This document shows, one piece after another, positions 45,327 through 53,938 of a DNA stretch of 64,000 bases. Numbering within the stretch: position 1 is the stretch's first letter; the number at the start of each line of letters is the position of its first letter. The DNA is from Owenweeksia sp963758205 (GTDB lineage Bacteria; Bacteroidota; Bacteroidia; Flavobacteriales; Schleiferiaceae), in assembly GCA_963758205.1 (NCBI GenBank), contig CAVWUM010000006.1, positions 806,001 through 870,000 of the forward strand, written 5' to 3'. The position numbers and the translations under genes are program-made. Below the pieces are notes generated by a model that was not told where the DNA came from, ran no database searches, and worked only from the letters and a program-made list of their open reading frames with translations.

Positions 45327-45511
45327 TATCTTGCCTTACTAGGCTTACCACCATACCCTAGGCGCTTTTTCAATTGATGGGCTCCAATACGGAGAATGAA
45401 TATTTCGGCTCAATAAAATCCGGTAACTCTAAAACGGTTTTCTATGCTCACTTTGATAAGGAGGTTGAAACTAGACCTAAAGAGTTTCTGAAATCAAATT
45501 CCAATTTTTAG
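45327..45511 (+). pseudogene. Remnant of a TolB/TPR/AraC regulator with most of the gene deleted (copy 0)
   Basis: TATCTTGC at 45327-45334, the same box that precedes the other copies, is followed by a frame that reads TTI, a stop, ALFQLMGS, then NTENEYFGS, aligning with TTIAVLPFVNMSS and NAENEYFSD of the intact regulator. The sequence then jumps to SGNSKTVFYAHFDKEVETRPKEFLKS, which aligns with the AraC C-terminus SGFNSKTVFNTYFKKEVGMTPKEFLKT. About 500 codons have been lost between. An effector gene with an operator lies directly downstream, as at other copies. The rest of 45156-45646 shows nothing else. Confidence 0.78.
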
Positions 45512-45646
45512 TTACTCCCCTAAGAACCGGGGAGAAGTTCAATGCTGTTCAGAGTTTCTTTCTGCAGTTCTCGTTGTGACTTTGCGAAACTCTATGACAT
45601 AACAACCTTATGGCTTGGAGTGAGCCAATCCCATCCTCTTTTATAA

Positions 45647-45704
45647 TTCCGAACCTCCTGTTTGCAATTCCGAACTCCTGTGCTTTCTACCCTGCCTTTC
45701 TTTG
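45647..45704 (+). promoter_or_regulatory. Operator-promoter A: TTCCGAAC direct repeat before the S8 peptidase
   Basis: Two identical boxes TTCCGAAC at 45647-45654 and 45668-45675, start to start 21 bp. The TTTG of the -7 region is at 45701, exactly 33 bp after the second box start. The start codon is 57 bp downstream of TTTG. Confidence 0.72.
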
Positions 45705-45757
45705 CTTCGTCAATAACCGTGAAACGAGCGGCCAGAAATTTATATTCTCAAATAGCG

Positions 45758-47353
45758 ATGAAAAAAAAATATAACATGACAAAATCAATCTATTTAATAA
45801 CCGGACTTCTCTTTTGCCTTAGCCTCTCCGTGCAAAGCCAATCTGAGTTTAGAGTGTATCTAAAAGATAAAGGCTCCAGCCTGGAGCTACTCCAATCCCC
45901 TGAAAAGTTCTTATCCGCTACTGCACTACACAGGCGAGCTTTGCAAAACATACCTCTACACACGACTGATTTACCCATTGCCAAAGAGTACAAACAAGCT
46001 CTGAAAGAATTGGGTGCCACAACATTGGCTCACTCCAAATGGTTAAACTACATCTACGTAAGCCACCCACAACCAGAATTAATTTCCTCCCTCCCCTTTG
46101 TGAAGCGAATTGAATTTCCACAAAAACATAAAAGTTTTCTGTGTGGCAACACCTCTGACGATACGCTTGATTATGGTTTTGCCAGTGGTCAGGTTGAAAT
46201 GCTGAACGGCCATCTCCTTCACCAGGAAGGCTATACCGGAACAGGCATTACCGTAGCCGTGATTGATGCCGGCTTTGAAGGATTTCTGCGAAGTTCTGCC
46301 TTTGACAGCCTGCGCACTTCGCAAAGGCTTTTAGGCACGTTCAACTTTGTATCGAATGACACTGATGTATTTACAGGCTGGGGCAGCCATGGTACTAGTG
46401 TGCTGTCCATTATGGCTGCAAATCTTGCCGATACAATCATCGGAACCGCTCCTGACGCCAACTATTGGCTCTTTACTACCGAAAATATCTATCAGGAAAC
46501 CCCACTGGAAATGGACCATTGGGTAATGGCAGCTGAGTTTGCCGATAGTGTGGGGGCACAGGTTATCAACACGTCACTTTCGTATCAAACATTTGACAAT
46601 CCACAGGATAACTACTCTTACAGCGACATGGATGGTAATACCACCGTAATTACCAAGGCCGCGGATATGGCTGCCTCTAAAGGCATACTGGTGGTGGCCA
46701 GCGCTGGAAATGAAGGTGATAGCCCACAACCTCACATTGCCGCTCCGGCCGATGGCGATTCAGTGCTTACCGTTGGTGCTGTGACCTGGAAAGGAGACTA
46801 CGCTTTGCTCTCAAGCATAGGCCCCAGTTTTGACGGCCGTGTAAAGCCGGATGTTATGGCCCAAGGCTCTCCAACCACCTTGATTGACAGTACCGGAAAT
46901 TTCAATGCCGATTTTGGCACCTCCTATGCCGCACCGCTAGTAGCCGGCCTAGCTGCATGTCTAATTGAAGCCTACCCCGCAAAGCACAGCGAAGAAATTG
47001 CTGATTATATCCGTGAGTCGGCACATTTATATACCACGCCAAATGATTCTATGGGTTACGGTATTCCTGATTTTCAACTGGCCCTTAGTCTTTCCACGCC
47101 TTCCTATTTTATGCAAGAGAAGGAATTCGCCCTCTACCCAAACCCCATTCAGGATCATATCATCATAGATGCTAAGACTTACAAAAACTGGAAAGCAGGA
47201 CTCCGCATATTTGATTTAAACGGTAAGTGTATTGTGAAGAAAGACGTACAAGCTTATGATGTCACTCGCGTAAACCTGAACTTAAAACCTGGCCACTACA
47301 TTTTGCAGTTGGCAGGAGATATCAATGGTGTTTATCAGTTTCAAAGTCGGTAA
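45758..47353 (+). CDS. S8 family serine peptidase secreted by the type IX system
   Basis: A 531-residue subtilisin-like peptidase. The start is ATG at 45758 or 45776, both before the signal peptide SIYLITGLLFCLSLSVQSQ. The prodomain is followed by the catalytic triad Asp in VAVIDAGFEGF, His in GWGSHGTSVLSIMAAN and Ser in GTSYAAPLVAGLAACL. The C-terminus is a type A sorting domain (FALYPNPIQDHIIID). The promoter carries a TTCCGAAC direct repeat (45647-45704). Located after the deleted regulator copy 0. Confidence 0.9.
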   Translation: MKKKYNMTKSIYLITGLLFCLSLSVQSQSEFRVYLKDKGSSLELLQSPEKFLSATALHRRALQNIPLHTTDLPIAKEYKQALKELGATTLAHSKWLNYIYVSHPQPELISSLPFVKRIEFPQKHKSFLCGNTSDDTLDYGFASGQVEMLNGHLLHQEGYTGTGITVAVIDAGFEGFLRSSAFDSLRTSQRLLGTFNFVSNDTDVFTGWGSHGTSVLSIMAANLADTIIGTAPDANYWLFTTENIYQETPLEMDHWVMAAEFADSVGAQVINTSLSYQTFDNPQDNYSYSDMDGNTTVITKAADMAASKGILVVASAGNEGDSPQPHIAAPADGDSVLTVGAVTWKGDYALLSSIGPSFDGRVKPDVMAQGSPTTLIDSTGNFNADFGTSYAAPLVAGLAACLIEAYPAKHSEEIADYIRESAHLYTTPNDSMGYGIPDFQLALSLSTPSYFMQEKEFALYPNPIQDHIIIDAKTYKNWKAGLRIFDLNGKCIVKKDVQAYDVTRVNLNLKPGHYILQLAGDINGVYQFQSR

Positions 47354-47452
47354 TTAGGCGTGGCACATTCATCTTATTCTCGACCTGATTCACGATCATT
47401 ACCGCTTCTTGGGTTTGTCTGGTAAGCATAGTTCTTAGCCCCTATTTCCCCG

Positions 47453-47478
47453 TTTTAAAAATGAGCAGGCTATCTTGC
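47453..47478 (+). promoter_or_regulatory. Conserved promoter of regulator copy 1
   Basis: TTTTAAAAATGAGCAGGC followed by TATCTTGC at 47471-47478. The same block stands before the other copies, with TATCTTGC always 25 bp before the ATG. Here it precedes a truncated reading frame. Confidence 0.55.
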
Positions 47479-47495
47479 AATTACAAACTGCCGCC

Positions 47496-47657
47496 ATGCC
47501 TGCCACTACTATTGCCGAACTCCCTTTTGTAAATATGAGCTCCGATGCGGAGAATGAATATTTCAGTGATGGAATTACTGAAGAAATCATAAATGCCCTC
47601 GTGAAGATTGATGAGCTGAAAGTTCTGTTGTTCTCCAATTTACAAGCTTCTGAATAA
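47496..47657 (+). pseudogene. N-terminal fragment of the regulator (copy 1), cut by the TonB receptor gene
   Basis: The ATG at 47496 opens MPATTIAELPFVNMSSDAEN and continues into EYFSDGITEEIINALVKIDELKV, nearly identical to residues 1-44 of the intact regulator. It then diverges to a short unrelated tail and a stop at 47655. Ten bases later the TonB-dependent receptor starts. The C-terminal part of the same regulator resumes after that gene at 50212. Confidence 0.82.
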
Positions 47658-47667
47658 TCTGGTCCAA

Positions 47668-50211
47668 TTGAAGACTTCATTAAATAAGTGGGATATAAGG
47701 TCGAGATTTTTCTGGATGGTAGCCTTCGTCTTTTTTTGCCAATGCTTGTTGCAGGAAAAAGCTTTAGCCAATGTTCTTAAAGATACCAAGCTGACCTACC
47801 AGAAAAGGAATGACATCACTACACCAAAACCTAAACAAGAACCTAAGGGAAACAAACTAAAAAATCTAACGCAAACCATTCGTGGGCAGGTAATAGATGA
47901 GGGGAGTAAGTTACCGCTGGTTGGAGTCACAATAAGGGTCGAAGACTCCTCCCCTCCTATTGGTGCTACCACGGATATTGATGGAAATTTCCGGATTGAA
48001 AAAGTGTCAGTAGGGCGTGTAAATCTGGAAGTTTCATATATCGGTTATGAGCAAAAAATAATTCCAAATATTGTGGTGAACTCCGCCAGGGAAGTGGTAC
48101 TAAAGCTTACCCTGCATGAATCGGTTACGAAAATGGAGGAGGTGACCGTGGTAGCACAAATGGACAAGGGCACTCCCATCAATGACATGGCATTGGTAAG
48201 CGCCAGGTCAATCTCTCCTGAGGAATCAAACAGATATGCAGGACCTTTTAACGATCCTACCCGAATCCTTTCCAACTACGCAGGAATTGCTACAACTCAA
48301 GATGGCAGCAACGACATTATCGTTCGGGGTAATTCACCAAAATACATGCAATGGAGACTGGAGGGTGTACAAATCACCAACCCAAACCACTTCGCCAACC
48401 AAAGTGGCATCGGTACGGGAGGCATTAGTGCACTCAACAATAATCTGTTGGCTGTTTCAGATTTTTACACCTCCGCATTCCCTGCTGAATATGGCGATGT
48501 ATTGTCTGGGGTGTACGATATCAAATTAAGATCAGGAAACAATGAACGCTTTGAAGGAGTGCTTGGCGTGGGCATTATGGGAACAGACATTACCCTGGAA
48601 GGCCCACTCAAAGAGGGCTATACCGGCTCATACCTGGTCAACTACCGTTACTCTACGATCACGCTGATGAGCAAGCTCGGCTTATTAGACCGCAGTGGAG
48701 TTACTAATTTTCAGGATGGTGCATTTAAAATCAGGCTACCTACCGGTAAGCTAGGTACCTTCTCTATTTTTGGCTTAGGTGGTTATAGTGGGTTTGACCT
48801 GGAGAATATATCGGGCATAGATGCTGTACTGTCGCCTGGCTTTAGCGCTCAATTGAGCACCCTGTCAAAAGACCATTCTACAAGAAGTCATCTTTTTAAT
48901 GCCGGTATTAATCACTCCATCTACTTGTCAAAAAAGAGCTATCTCAATACTTCTGTACTATACTCTACTGATGGTATTAATGATAAGGTGAAGGCCCATT
49001 ACACTTCTCCTGCAAAAGCTCAGGATTCACCTTACAATTATTTTGACGGGGACGTGAGCAAATCAACCTATCGTGGAGCCATGACTTTTCATTACAAATT
49101 CAACAACCGGCATAAGCTACAGGCAGGTTTCAAATATGCCTATTTCAGCTATGACTACTTTCAGCAGTTGCAGAGAGATACTGTGTCCGCTCCGCGATTA
49201 CTCGCTGATTTTAATGAGCAAATGAGCACACTTCGGAATTTCATCAGCTGGAAATTCCAGCCCTTCAGCAAGCTTACATTTATTACAGGCATACATCAGA
49301 TGAATGAACTCTATAATCAAAACCGAACATTAGAACCGCGGTTTGCCATGGATTGGGAGCTAACCCCCACCATTGATCTGACCCTGGGATATGGTAAGCA
49401 CAGCACCATGGAAAGTGCCCATAACTATTTTGCCAAAGTACCGAATGACAATGGTACACTCACAGAACCCAACCGCAATCTGGGGCTGCTGAAAGCAGAC
49501 CATTATACCCTTGCGATAGAGAAGCGATTTAGGTCTGATCTAAAAGCAAAATTGGGGCTCTACTACCAGTGGCTGTATGATTTGCCAGTGGCCAAAGACC
49601 CTGGCTACTATGCCACAATTAATGAAAGAATAGAGTATGAGTACGTAGATCTTGTCAATGAAGGGGAAGGCATGAATTATGGCGTGGAGCTTACTATCGA
49701 GAAATTCTTTAACAACAGCTATTACTTCCTGATCAATATGTCGCTCTTTCAGTCCAAGTATAAAACTTTGGAAAACAGGTGGCGAAACACCCAATATAAT
49801 AGCGAGTATATAGCCAACCTATTAGCTGGAAAGGAATTTCTTAATCTCGGAAGAAAGAACAATCAGGCGCTCACGATTAATCTAAGAGTTTATGTGGGTG
49901 GAGGAAGAAAAATAATACCGCTTATGAGAAATGATCAAGGCCAGCTAGATGTAGATCCGGCCAATGATCAGTACCGGGACTATAGCAAAGCCTATGAATC
50001 GTCTCTTGACGACCTGTATCAGGTAGATCTCTCTATGAGCTACAAGTGGAATAAACTAAAAACCACGCACGAATTTTACCTCAACCTCTATGATCTCACT
50101 AATGCCCAAAGAAGAATTTCGGAGTATTACGATGACAGCCAACCTGATAACATCAGTTATGTCACACAAGTCGGGCTCTTCCCAAACCTCATGTATAAGG
50201 TTTATTTCTGA
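47668..50211 (+). CDS. TonB-dependent outer membrane receptor
   Basis: An 847-residue protein. A signal-like N-terminus with basic residues and a hydrophobic stretch (WMVAFVFFCQCLLQ) precedes a carboxypeptidase-regulatory-like beta-sandwich (QTIRGQVIDEGSKLPLVGVTIRV to VNLEVSYIGYEQKI, about 75-145). A plug domain with DPTRILSNYAGIATTQDGSNDIIVRGNSPKYMQWRLEGVQI and a long beta barrel ending in NLMYKVYF follow. This is a substrate importer of SusC/TonB type; no SusD gene is next to it. The start is uncertain: TTG at 47668 keeps the basic n-region of the signal peptide, and ATG at 47716 is the alternative. It interrupts a regulator gene (fragments 47496-47657 and 50212-50388). Confidence 0.88.
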   Translation: MKTSLNKWDIRSRFFWMVAFVFFCQCLLQEKALANVLKDTKLTYQKRNDITTPKPKQEPKGNKLKNLTQTIRGQVIDEGSKLPLVGVTIRVEDSSPPIGATTDIDGNFRIEKVSVGRVNLEVSYIGYEQKIIPNIVVNSAREVVLKLTLHESVTKMEEVTVVAQMDKGTPINDMALVSARSISPEESNRYAGPFNDPTRILSNYAGIATTQDGSNDIIVRGNSPKYMQWRLEGVQITNPNHFANQSGIGTGGISALNNNLLAVSDFYTSAFPAEYGDVLSGVYDIKLRSGNNERFEGVLGVGIMGTDITLEGPLKEGYTGSYLVNYRYSTITLMSKLGLLDRSGVTNFQDGAFKIRLPTGKLGTFSIFGLGGYSGFDLENISGIDAVLSPGFSAQLSTLSKDHSTRSHLFNAGINHSIYLSKKSYLNTSVLYSTDGINDKVKAHYTSPAKAQDSPYNYFDGDVSKSTYRGAMTFHYKFNNRHKLQAGFKYAYFSYDYFQQLQRDTVSAPRLLADFNEQMSTLRNFISWKFQPFSKLTFITGIHQMNELYNQNRTLEPRFAMDWELTPTIDLTLGYGKHSTMESAHNYFAKVPNDNGTLTEPNRNLGLLKADHYTLAIEKRFRSDLKAKLGLYYQWLYDLPVAKDPGYYATINERIEYEYVDLVNEGEGMNYGVELTIEKFFNNSYYFLINMSLFQSKYKTLENRWRNTQYNSEYIANLLAGKEFLNLGRKNNQALTINLRVYVGGGRKIIPLMRNDQGQLDVDPANDQYRDYSKAYESSLDDLYQVDLSMSYKWNKLKTTHEFYLNLYDLTNAQRRISEYYDDSQPDNISYVTQVGLFPNLMYKVYF

Positions 50212-50388
50212 GATGAACCGGTGGTGAAATACAGAAGACCTATCCAAATCCTATCAGACGAAACCAACTTTACCCTTGCCGCCCTGGCCTATGAAAGTGG
50301 CTTTAATTCCAGAACGGTATTCAACACCTTATTTAAAAAAATAGAAGGGAGGACCCCGAACGCCTGGTTGAAGTCTACTCAAGCTTAA
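50212..50388 (+). pseudogene. C-terminal AraC fragment of the split regulator (copy 1)
   Basis: Directly after the receptor stop the frame reads VVKYRRPIQILSDETNFTLA and then ALAYESGFNSRTVFNTLFKK, which aligns with the AraC helix-turn-helix of the intact regulator (SLIGLAYESGFNSKTVFNTYFKK). It ends in a stop at 50386-50388. No start codon is needed to explain it; it is the tail of the gene whose head is at 47496-47657. Confidence 0.82.
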
Positions 50389-50402
50389 GCCAGTTCAAAA
50401 GG

Positions 50403-50471
50403 TTACGAACCCCACTATAAGGACGGAATTACATTCCCGAACGACTCATCTTCCCTTTCACTTCACCTTTG
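50403..50471 (+). promoter_or_regulatory. Operator-promoter C before a small outer-membrane protein
   Basis: TCCCGAAC at 50435-50442 with the TTTG of the -7 region at 50468, exactly 33 bp later. No second box lies at the usual 21-bp distance; TTACGAAC at 50403-50410 is 32 bp upstream, one extra helical turn. The start codon is 97 bp after TTTG. Confidence 0.55.
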
Positions 50472-50564
50472 CTCTATTACTTAACAAAGCGAAGTAGGAA
50501 ACCCTATTCTCCCACAAAAAACAACACCGGGAAGTGCTTTGTGAAAATTCAAAAAGAAAAAATC

Positions 50565-51134
50565 ATGAAAAAAGCAGCATTCATCCTGACTTTGTGCGGA
50601 CTAACTTTAATCGCCAGGTCTCAAAACGCAAGTGTGGAAAAATCAACATTTGGATTGCAAACAGGAGTTTTAGGACTCTGGGCATACAATGAAGCAAAAC
50701 TATCAAGTACCATAGCACTGCGAACGGAAATTGGTTTTGATTTTGGTATTTGGGAAACCACTTTTTATGATGATTATAGTTCTCCATTCCTGCTCACGCC
50801 TGTCATAGTTCTGGAACCAAGATTCTATTACAACCTCAAAAAGCGCTTGGAGAAAGGAAAAAGAATTGATGGAAACAGCGGGAATTTTATTTCTCTGAAA
50901 ATGGGCTATCATCCGGATTGGTTTGTCCTGTTCAATCCCGACAATGCCCCTGTGGTAAGTGATTTTTCAATTATACCCACTTGGGGAATCAGAAGAAACA
51001 TAGGGGAGCACTTTAATTTTGAAGCCGGTCTGGGCGCAGGATACAGTTACACTTTTGCTAAACGCGCTGGTTATAAAAAAGATAAAGGTGAACTAGAATT
51101 AAATATGCACTTGCGGATAGGGTATATATTTTAG
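50565..51134 (+). CDS. Putative outer-membrane beta-barrel protein
   Basis: A 189-residue protein with a signal peptide (AAFILTLCGLTLIARSQ) followed by alternating strands and an end of LRIGYIF, the terminal aromatic pattern of outer-membrane barrels. I chose the ATG at 50565 because the signal peptide starts there; a longer frame upstream starts at TTG 50469, at the promoter itself. It is the gene downstream of operator C and regulator copy 1. The function is unknown. Confidence 0.65.
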   Translation: MKKAAFILTLCGLTLIARSQNASVEKSTFGLQTGVLGLWAYNEAKLSSTIALRTEIGFDFGIWETTFYDDYSSPFLLTPVIVLEPRFYYNLKKRLEKGKRIDGNSGNFISLKMGYHPDWFVLFNPDNAPVVSDFSIIPTWGIRRNIGEHFNFEAGLGAGYSYTFAKRAGYKKDKGELELNMHLRIGYIF

Positions 51135-51220
51135 TATTAATCCCAAAATGCTAAGTGATAGTGCTATTGAATAGTGATCATTACCTACATCATTATCAAG
51201 ACCAATCTAAAACAGATGAT

Positions 51221-52261
51221 ATGAAAAACTTCCATCCCACCATTTTAGGCAGCCTTACTCTCGGCATACTTTTCTTCATGCTGGGTTTAACAAGCTGTTC
51301 CAAGGATTTGATTTACTTCCCAAAATCAGTTCAGGAAGAGGTTGAAAAAACCCTTGACAATGGATATGACGGCATCATTGTGTGCGTTAACCAATCTGGA
51401 AAATCGTCACTCTACAGCGCGGGTTGGAATAACCGGGAAAACCTGGTTCCTGCTGATCCTCACTCACTGTTTAAAATTGCCAGTATCAGCAAGCTTTATA
51501 TAGCTGCTGCCACAACCAAACTGGTGGCCAACCAGAAGCTATCTCTGGAAAACACGTTGGCCGAGCTTATCCCTGAGGTAGCAGATAAAATCGAATATGC
51601 CGATCAGATCACGTTGAGAATGATGCTGCAGCATCGAAGCGGTATTCCCGAGTATGTTTATGAACCAGACTTTCCAAACCGGGACCCACAGGAAAGCTAC
51701 CTGGAAACAGCTACTCTAATTTTTAATAAACCTGCCGATTTTAAGCCGGACCAGAAACACCAATACTCAAATACTAACTACCTATTAATTGGGGAGATAC
51801 TGGACAGGACTTTAGGCTACAGCCACCATGACTACATCCGGGAGGAAATTTTAAAGCCCTTGGATTTGAAAAACACCTTCAGCTTGCTCAGTGAAGTGGA
51901 TTCAAATAGAGTAATGAGTGGCTATTACACCGGTTACGAAGGTGATCTTAAAATGGATGACCACACCAGGCCTGGCGGATCTATGATAGCCAGTGCCGAA
52001 GATGTTGGGATTTTTCTCAGAGCATTGATTGATGGCACCTTACTCAATGATGAGGAGCAGGCTATCTACTCTTCAGTTTACGAATACGAACACACCGGAT
52101 GGCTGAATGGATACACGAGCATTGCCCGTTATCATAGCGACATTGATGCCGTAGTGGTTCAGTTTGTGAATACCAGTAAAGGTGAAATGTTCTGGATCGG
52201 ACTGGAGCGATCGTACAACCGGATTGTGCACGCTGTTAAAAAAGAAAGCTTTATGCAATGA
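51221..52261 (+). CDS. Serine hydrolase (beta-lactamase class C/DD-peptidase-like) lipoprotein A
   Basis: A 346-residue protein with a lipobox (LGLTSC) and a penicillin-binding-protein fold. The active-site serine lies in KIASISKLYIAA (SxxK), the second motif is YSNTNYLL (YxN) and HTGW replaces the KTG motif. Class C-like hydrolases of this kind act as carboxypeptidases or esterases. I chose the ATG at 51221, which begins the signal. The gene overlaps the next one by 4 bp. A decayed copy exists at 56842-57597. Confidence 0.85.
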   Translation: MKNFHPTILGSLTLGILFFMLGLTSCSKDLIYFPKSVQEEVEKTLDNGYDGIIVCVNQSGKSSLYSAGWNNRENLVPADPHSLFKIASISKLYIAAATTKLVANQKLSLENTLAELIPEVADKIEYADQITLRMMLQHRSGIPEYVYEPDFPNRDPQESYLETATLIFNKPADFKPDQKHQYSNTNYLLIGEILDRTLGYSHHDYIREEILKPLDLKNTFSLLSEVDSNRVMSGYYTGYEGDLKMDDHTRPGGSMIASAEDVGIFLRALIDGTLLNDEEQAIYSSVYEYEHTGWLNGYTSIARYHSDIDAVVVQFVNTSKGEMFWIGLERSYNRIVHAVKKESFMQ

Positions 52262-52803
52262 AACGCTTTCTGATTTTAAGTTACATCATTCTGATACCGC
52301 TCCTGAGCCACGGGCAGGCTAAAAGGCCAGGTGGTAGTTTTGGCTTTGCTATCAATTCTGGTATTAACGGAGAAATTTACCCGATACGACTAATTCCGAG
52401 TATTACTTACCTAAGCGGTAAAAGCCAGTGGGAATTAGGTGCAGGGCTGCATCCATACATCCATAAAGATCAAAGAATAATAAGCCTGGAACTGAACTAC
52501 AAGTACTTTCCAAATGGAACGGGCAATAAATTCAACATGTACCTGATCACGCATTTTTCTTACGTGAATAATAAATTGGAAACCTACTACCCCACCACTT
52601 TTAACTACCTTTTTTTAAACGGGGGATACGGTTTTCAAATCAATGTTCTCAACGGGGCTTACCTCGGGACTAATGTGAATGTTGGAATTTTTACCCACCA
52701 AAAAAACTCCGGGAACCCCTACCCTGAATTTGCTTCAAATAAGCTTTTTGATGAGTTTGGTATGAACCTCGCCTTTCAGTTCAACATCGGGTATAGGTTC
52801 TGA
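52258..52803 (+). CDS. Putative small outer-membrane protein
   Basis: A 181-residue protein with a signal peptide (FLILSYIILIPLLSHGQ) and repeated beta strands, ending FNIGYRF. Its start overlaps the stop of the serine hydrolase (ATGA). A truncated paralogue at 57594-57779 has the same signal and first strands, in the same 4-bp overlap with the decayed hydrolase. The pair hydrolase/barrel is therefore an ancestral unit. The function is unknown. Confidence 0.68.
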   Translation: MKRFLILSYIILIPLLSHGQAKRPGGSFGFAINSGINGEIYPIRLIPSITYLSGKSQWELGAGLHPYIHKDQRIISLELNYKYFPNGTGNKFNMYLITHFSYVNNKLETYYPTTFNYLFLNGGYGFQINVLNGAYLGTNVNVGIFTHQKNSGNPYPEFASNKLFDEFGMNLAFQFNIGYRF

Positions 52804-52833
52804 TAGTGTACGTTTAAATGCCCACATTTTTTG

Positions 52834-53874
52834 ATGAAAATGAATAAAACAACCAAAACTATAGTCAGAATAGCCTTACTGGTGGGAACCGTGGTCTCCC
52901 TCTTTTTTGTACCATGGTTACTGGTAAAAGCCTGGATTCTTCCTTTGCCTGATACAGTGCAAGAACAGGCCGATGAAGCCATCGGGCATGGATTTGATGG
53001 AGTGATCATTTACGTAGATGAAGGTGGCAAACCCCCGGCTTTTTATGCAGCCGGCTGGCATGACCGGGAAAAAAAGATACCCGCCAATCCGCATGCCTTA
53101 TTTAAGATTGCCAGCATCAGTAAGCTCTACGATGCAGTGGCTATCACCAAACTGGTAAGTGACGGACGGCTTTCGCTCGATAAAACACTGGCTGAATACT
53201 TACCTGAACTTGAGAGTAGAATCGAGAACGCAGATCAAATCACCTTGCGGATGATGATACAGCATAGAAGTGGTATTCCCAATTTTACGGACGCTCCCAA
53301 CTTTTGGGCTGCCCCTACACAGACCTATGAAGAAAGTCTTGCACTAATTTTAGACAAGCCCGGCAATTTTGCACCTGGAGAAGACTATGAATATTGCAAC
53401 ACAAATTATTTGTTTATCAATAAGATAATGGATGATGAGCTGGGGTATGACAACTTCAAATTTATTCAGAAAGAAATTTTAGACCCACTAAATCTTACGC
53501 ATTCTTTTGGTTCGCTCCAGAACGTAAATATGGACGATGTGATGAGTGGATATCATGTGGGCCATCCCTTTGATTTAAAGGAAGACGAACATGGCATGCT
53601 AGCCACAGCTGAAGACGTGGGTATTTTTCTGCGCGCATTGAATGATGGATCATTATTTGAACCAGGAGAACAGGAAATTTACTCCTCCATTTTCAAATAT
53701 GAACATGCCGGCTGGGTTCCGGGATACCAAAGCTTTGCAAAATACCACGATGATATTGATGCTGTTATTGTTGAGTTCTACAACACAACCGACCCTAAAC
53801 TGTACAATTGGAACTTGTCAGAAATCATAAATAATAGAATTGTAAAAATTCTGAAGAGGCAAAAAAGCTCCTAG
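52834..53874 (+). CDS. Serine hydrolase B, paralogue of 51221
   Basis: A 346-residue membrane-anchored serine hydrolase with an N-terminal helix (IVRIALLVGTVVSLFFVPWLL) instead of a lipobox. The motifs are KIASISKLYDAV (SxxK), YCNTNYLFI (YxN) and EHAGW (HxG). It is clearly paralogous to the 51221 gene over the entire catalytic domain. I took the ATG at 52834 rather than a TTG three bases upstream. It follows the small barrel gene by 30 bp. Confidence 0.84.
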   Translation: MKMNKTTKTIVRIALLVGTVVSLFFVPWLLVKAWILPLPDTVQEQADEAIGHGFDGVIIYVDEGGKPPAFYAAGWHDREKKIPANPHALFKIASISKLYDAVAITKLVSDGRLSLDKTLAEYLPELESRIENADQITLRMMIQHRSGIPNFTDAPNFWAAPTQTYEESLALILDKPGNFAPGEDYEYCNTNYLFINKIMDDELGYDNFKFIQKEILDPLNLTHSFGSLQNVNMDDVMSGYHVGHPFDLKEDEHGMLATAEDVGIFLRALNDGSLFEPGEQEIYSSIFKYEHAGWVPGYQSFAKYHDDIDAVIVEFYNTTDPKLYNWNLSEIINNRIVKILKRQKSS

Positions 53875-53897
53875 TTCAAAATTTCCGGTTTTCCGTC

Positions 53898-53921
53898 TTA
53901 AAAATTAACAGGCTATCTTGC
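53898..53921 (+). promoter_or_regulatory. Conserved promoter of regulator copy 2
   Basis: TTAAAAATTAACAGGC followed by TATCTTGC at 53914-53921, 25 bp before the ATG of the broken regulator. It is almost identical to the sequence in front of the intact copy at 57899-57923. Confidence 0.6.
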
Positions 53922-53938
53922 GGTGACAAACTATCGCC

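Noticed and set aside
47380..47420. Box-like TTCTCGAC upstream of regulator copy 1
   Set aside because: Differs in key positions, no second box at 21 bp, and the promoter there is of the TATCTTGC type.
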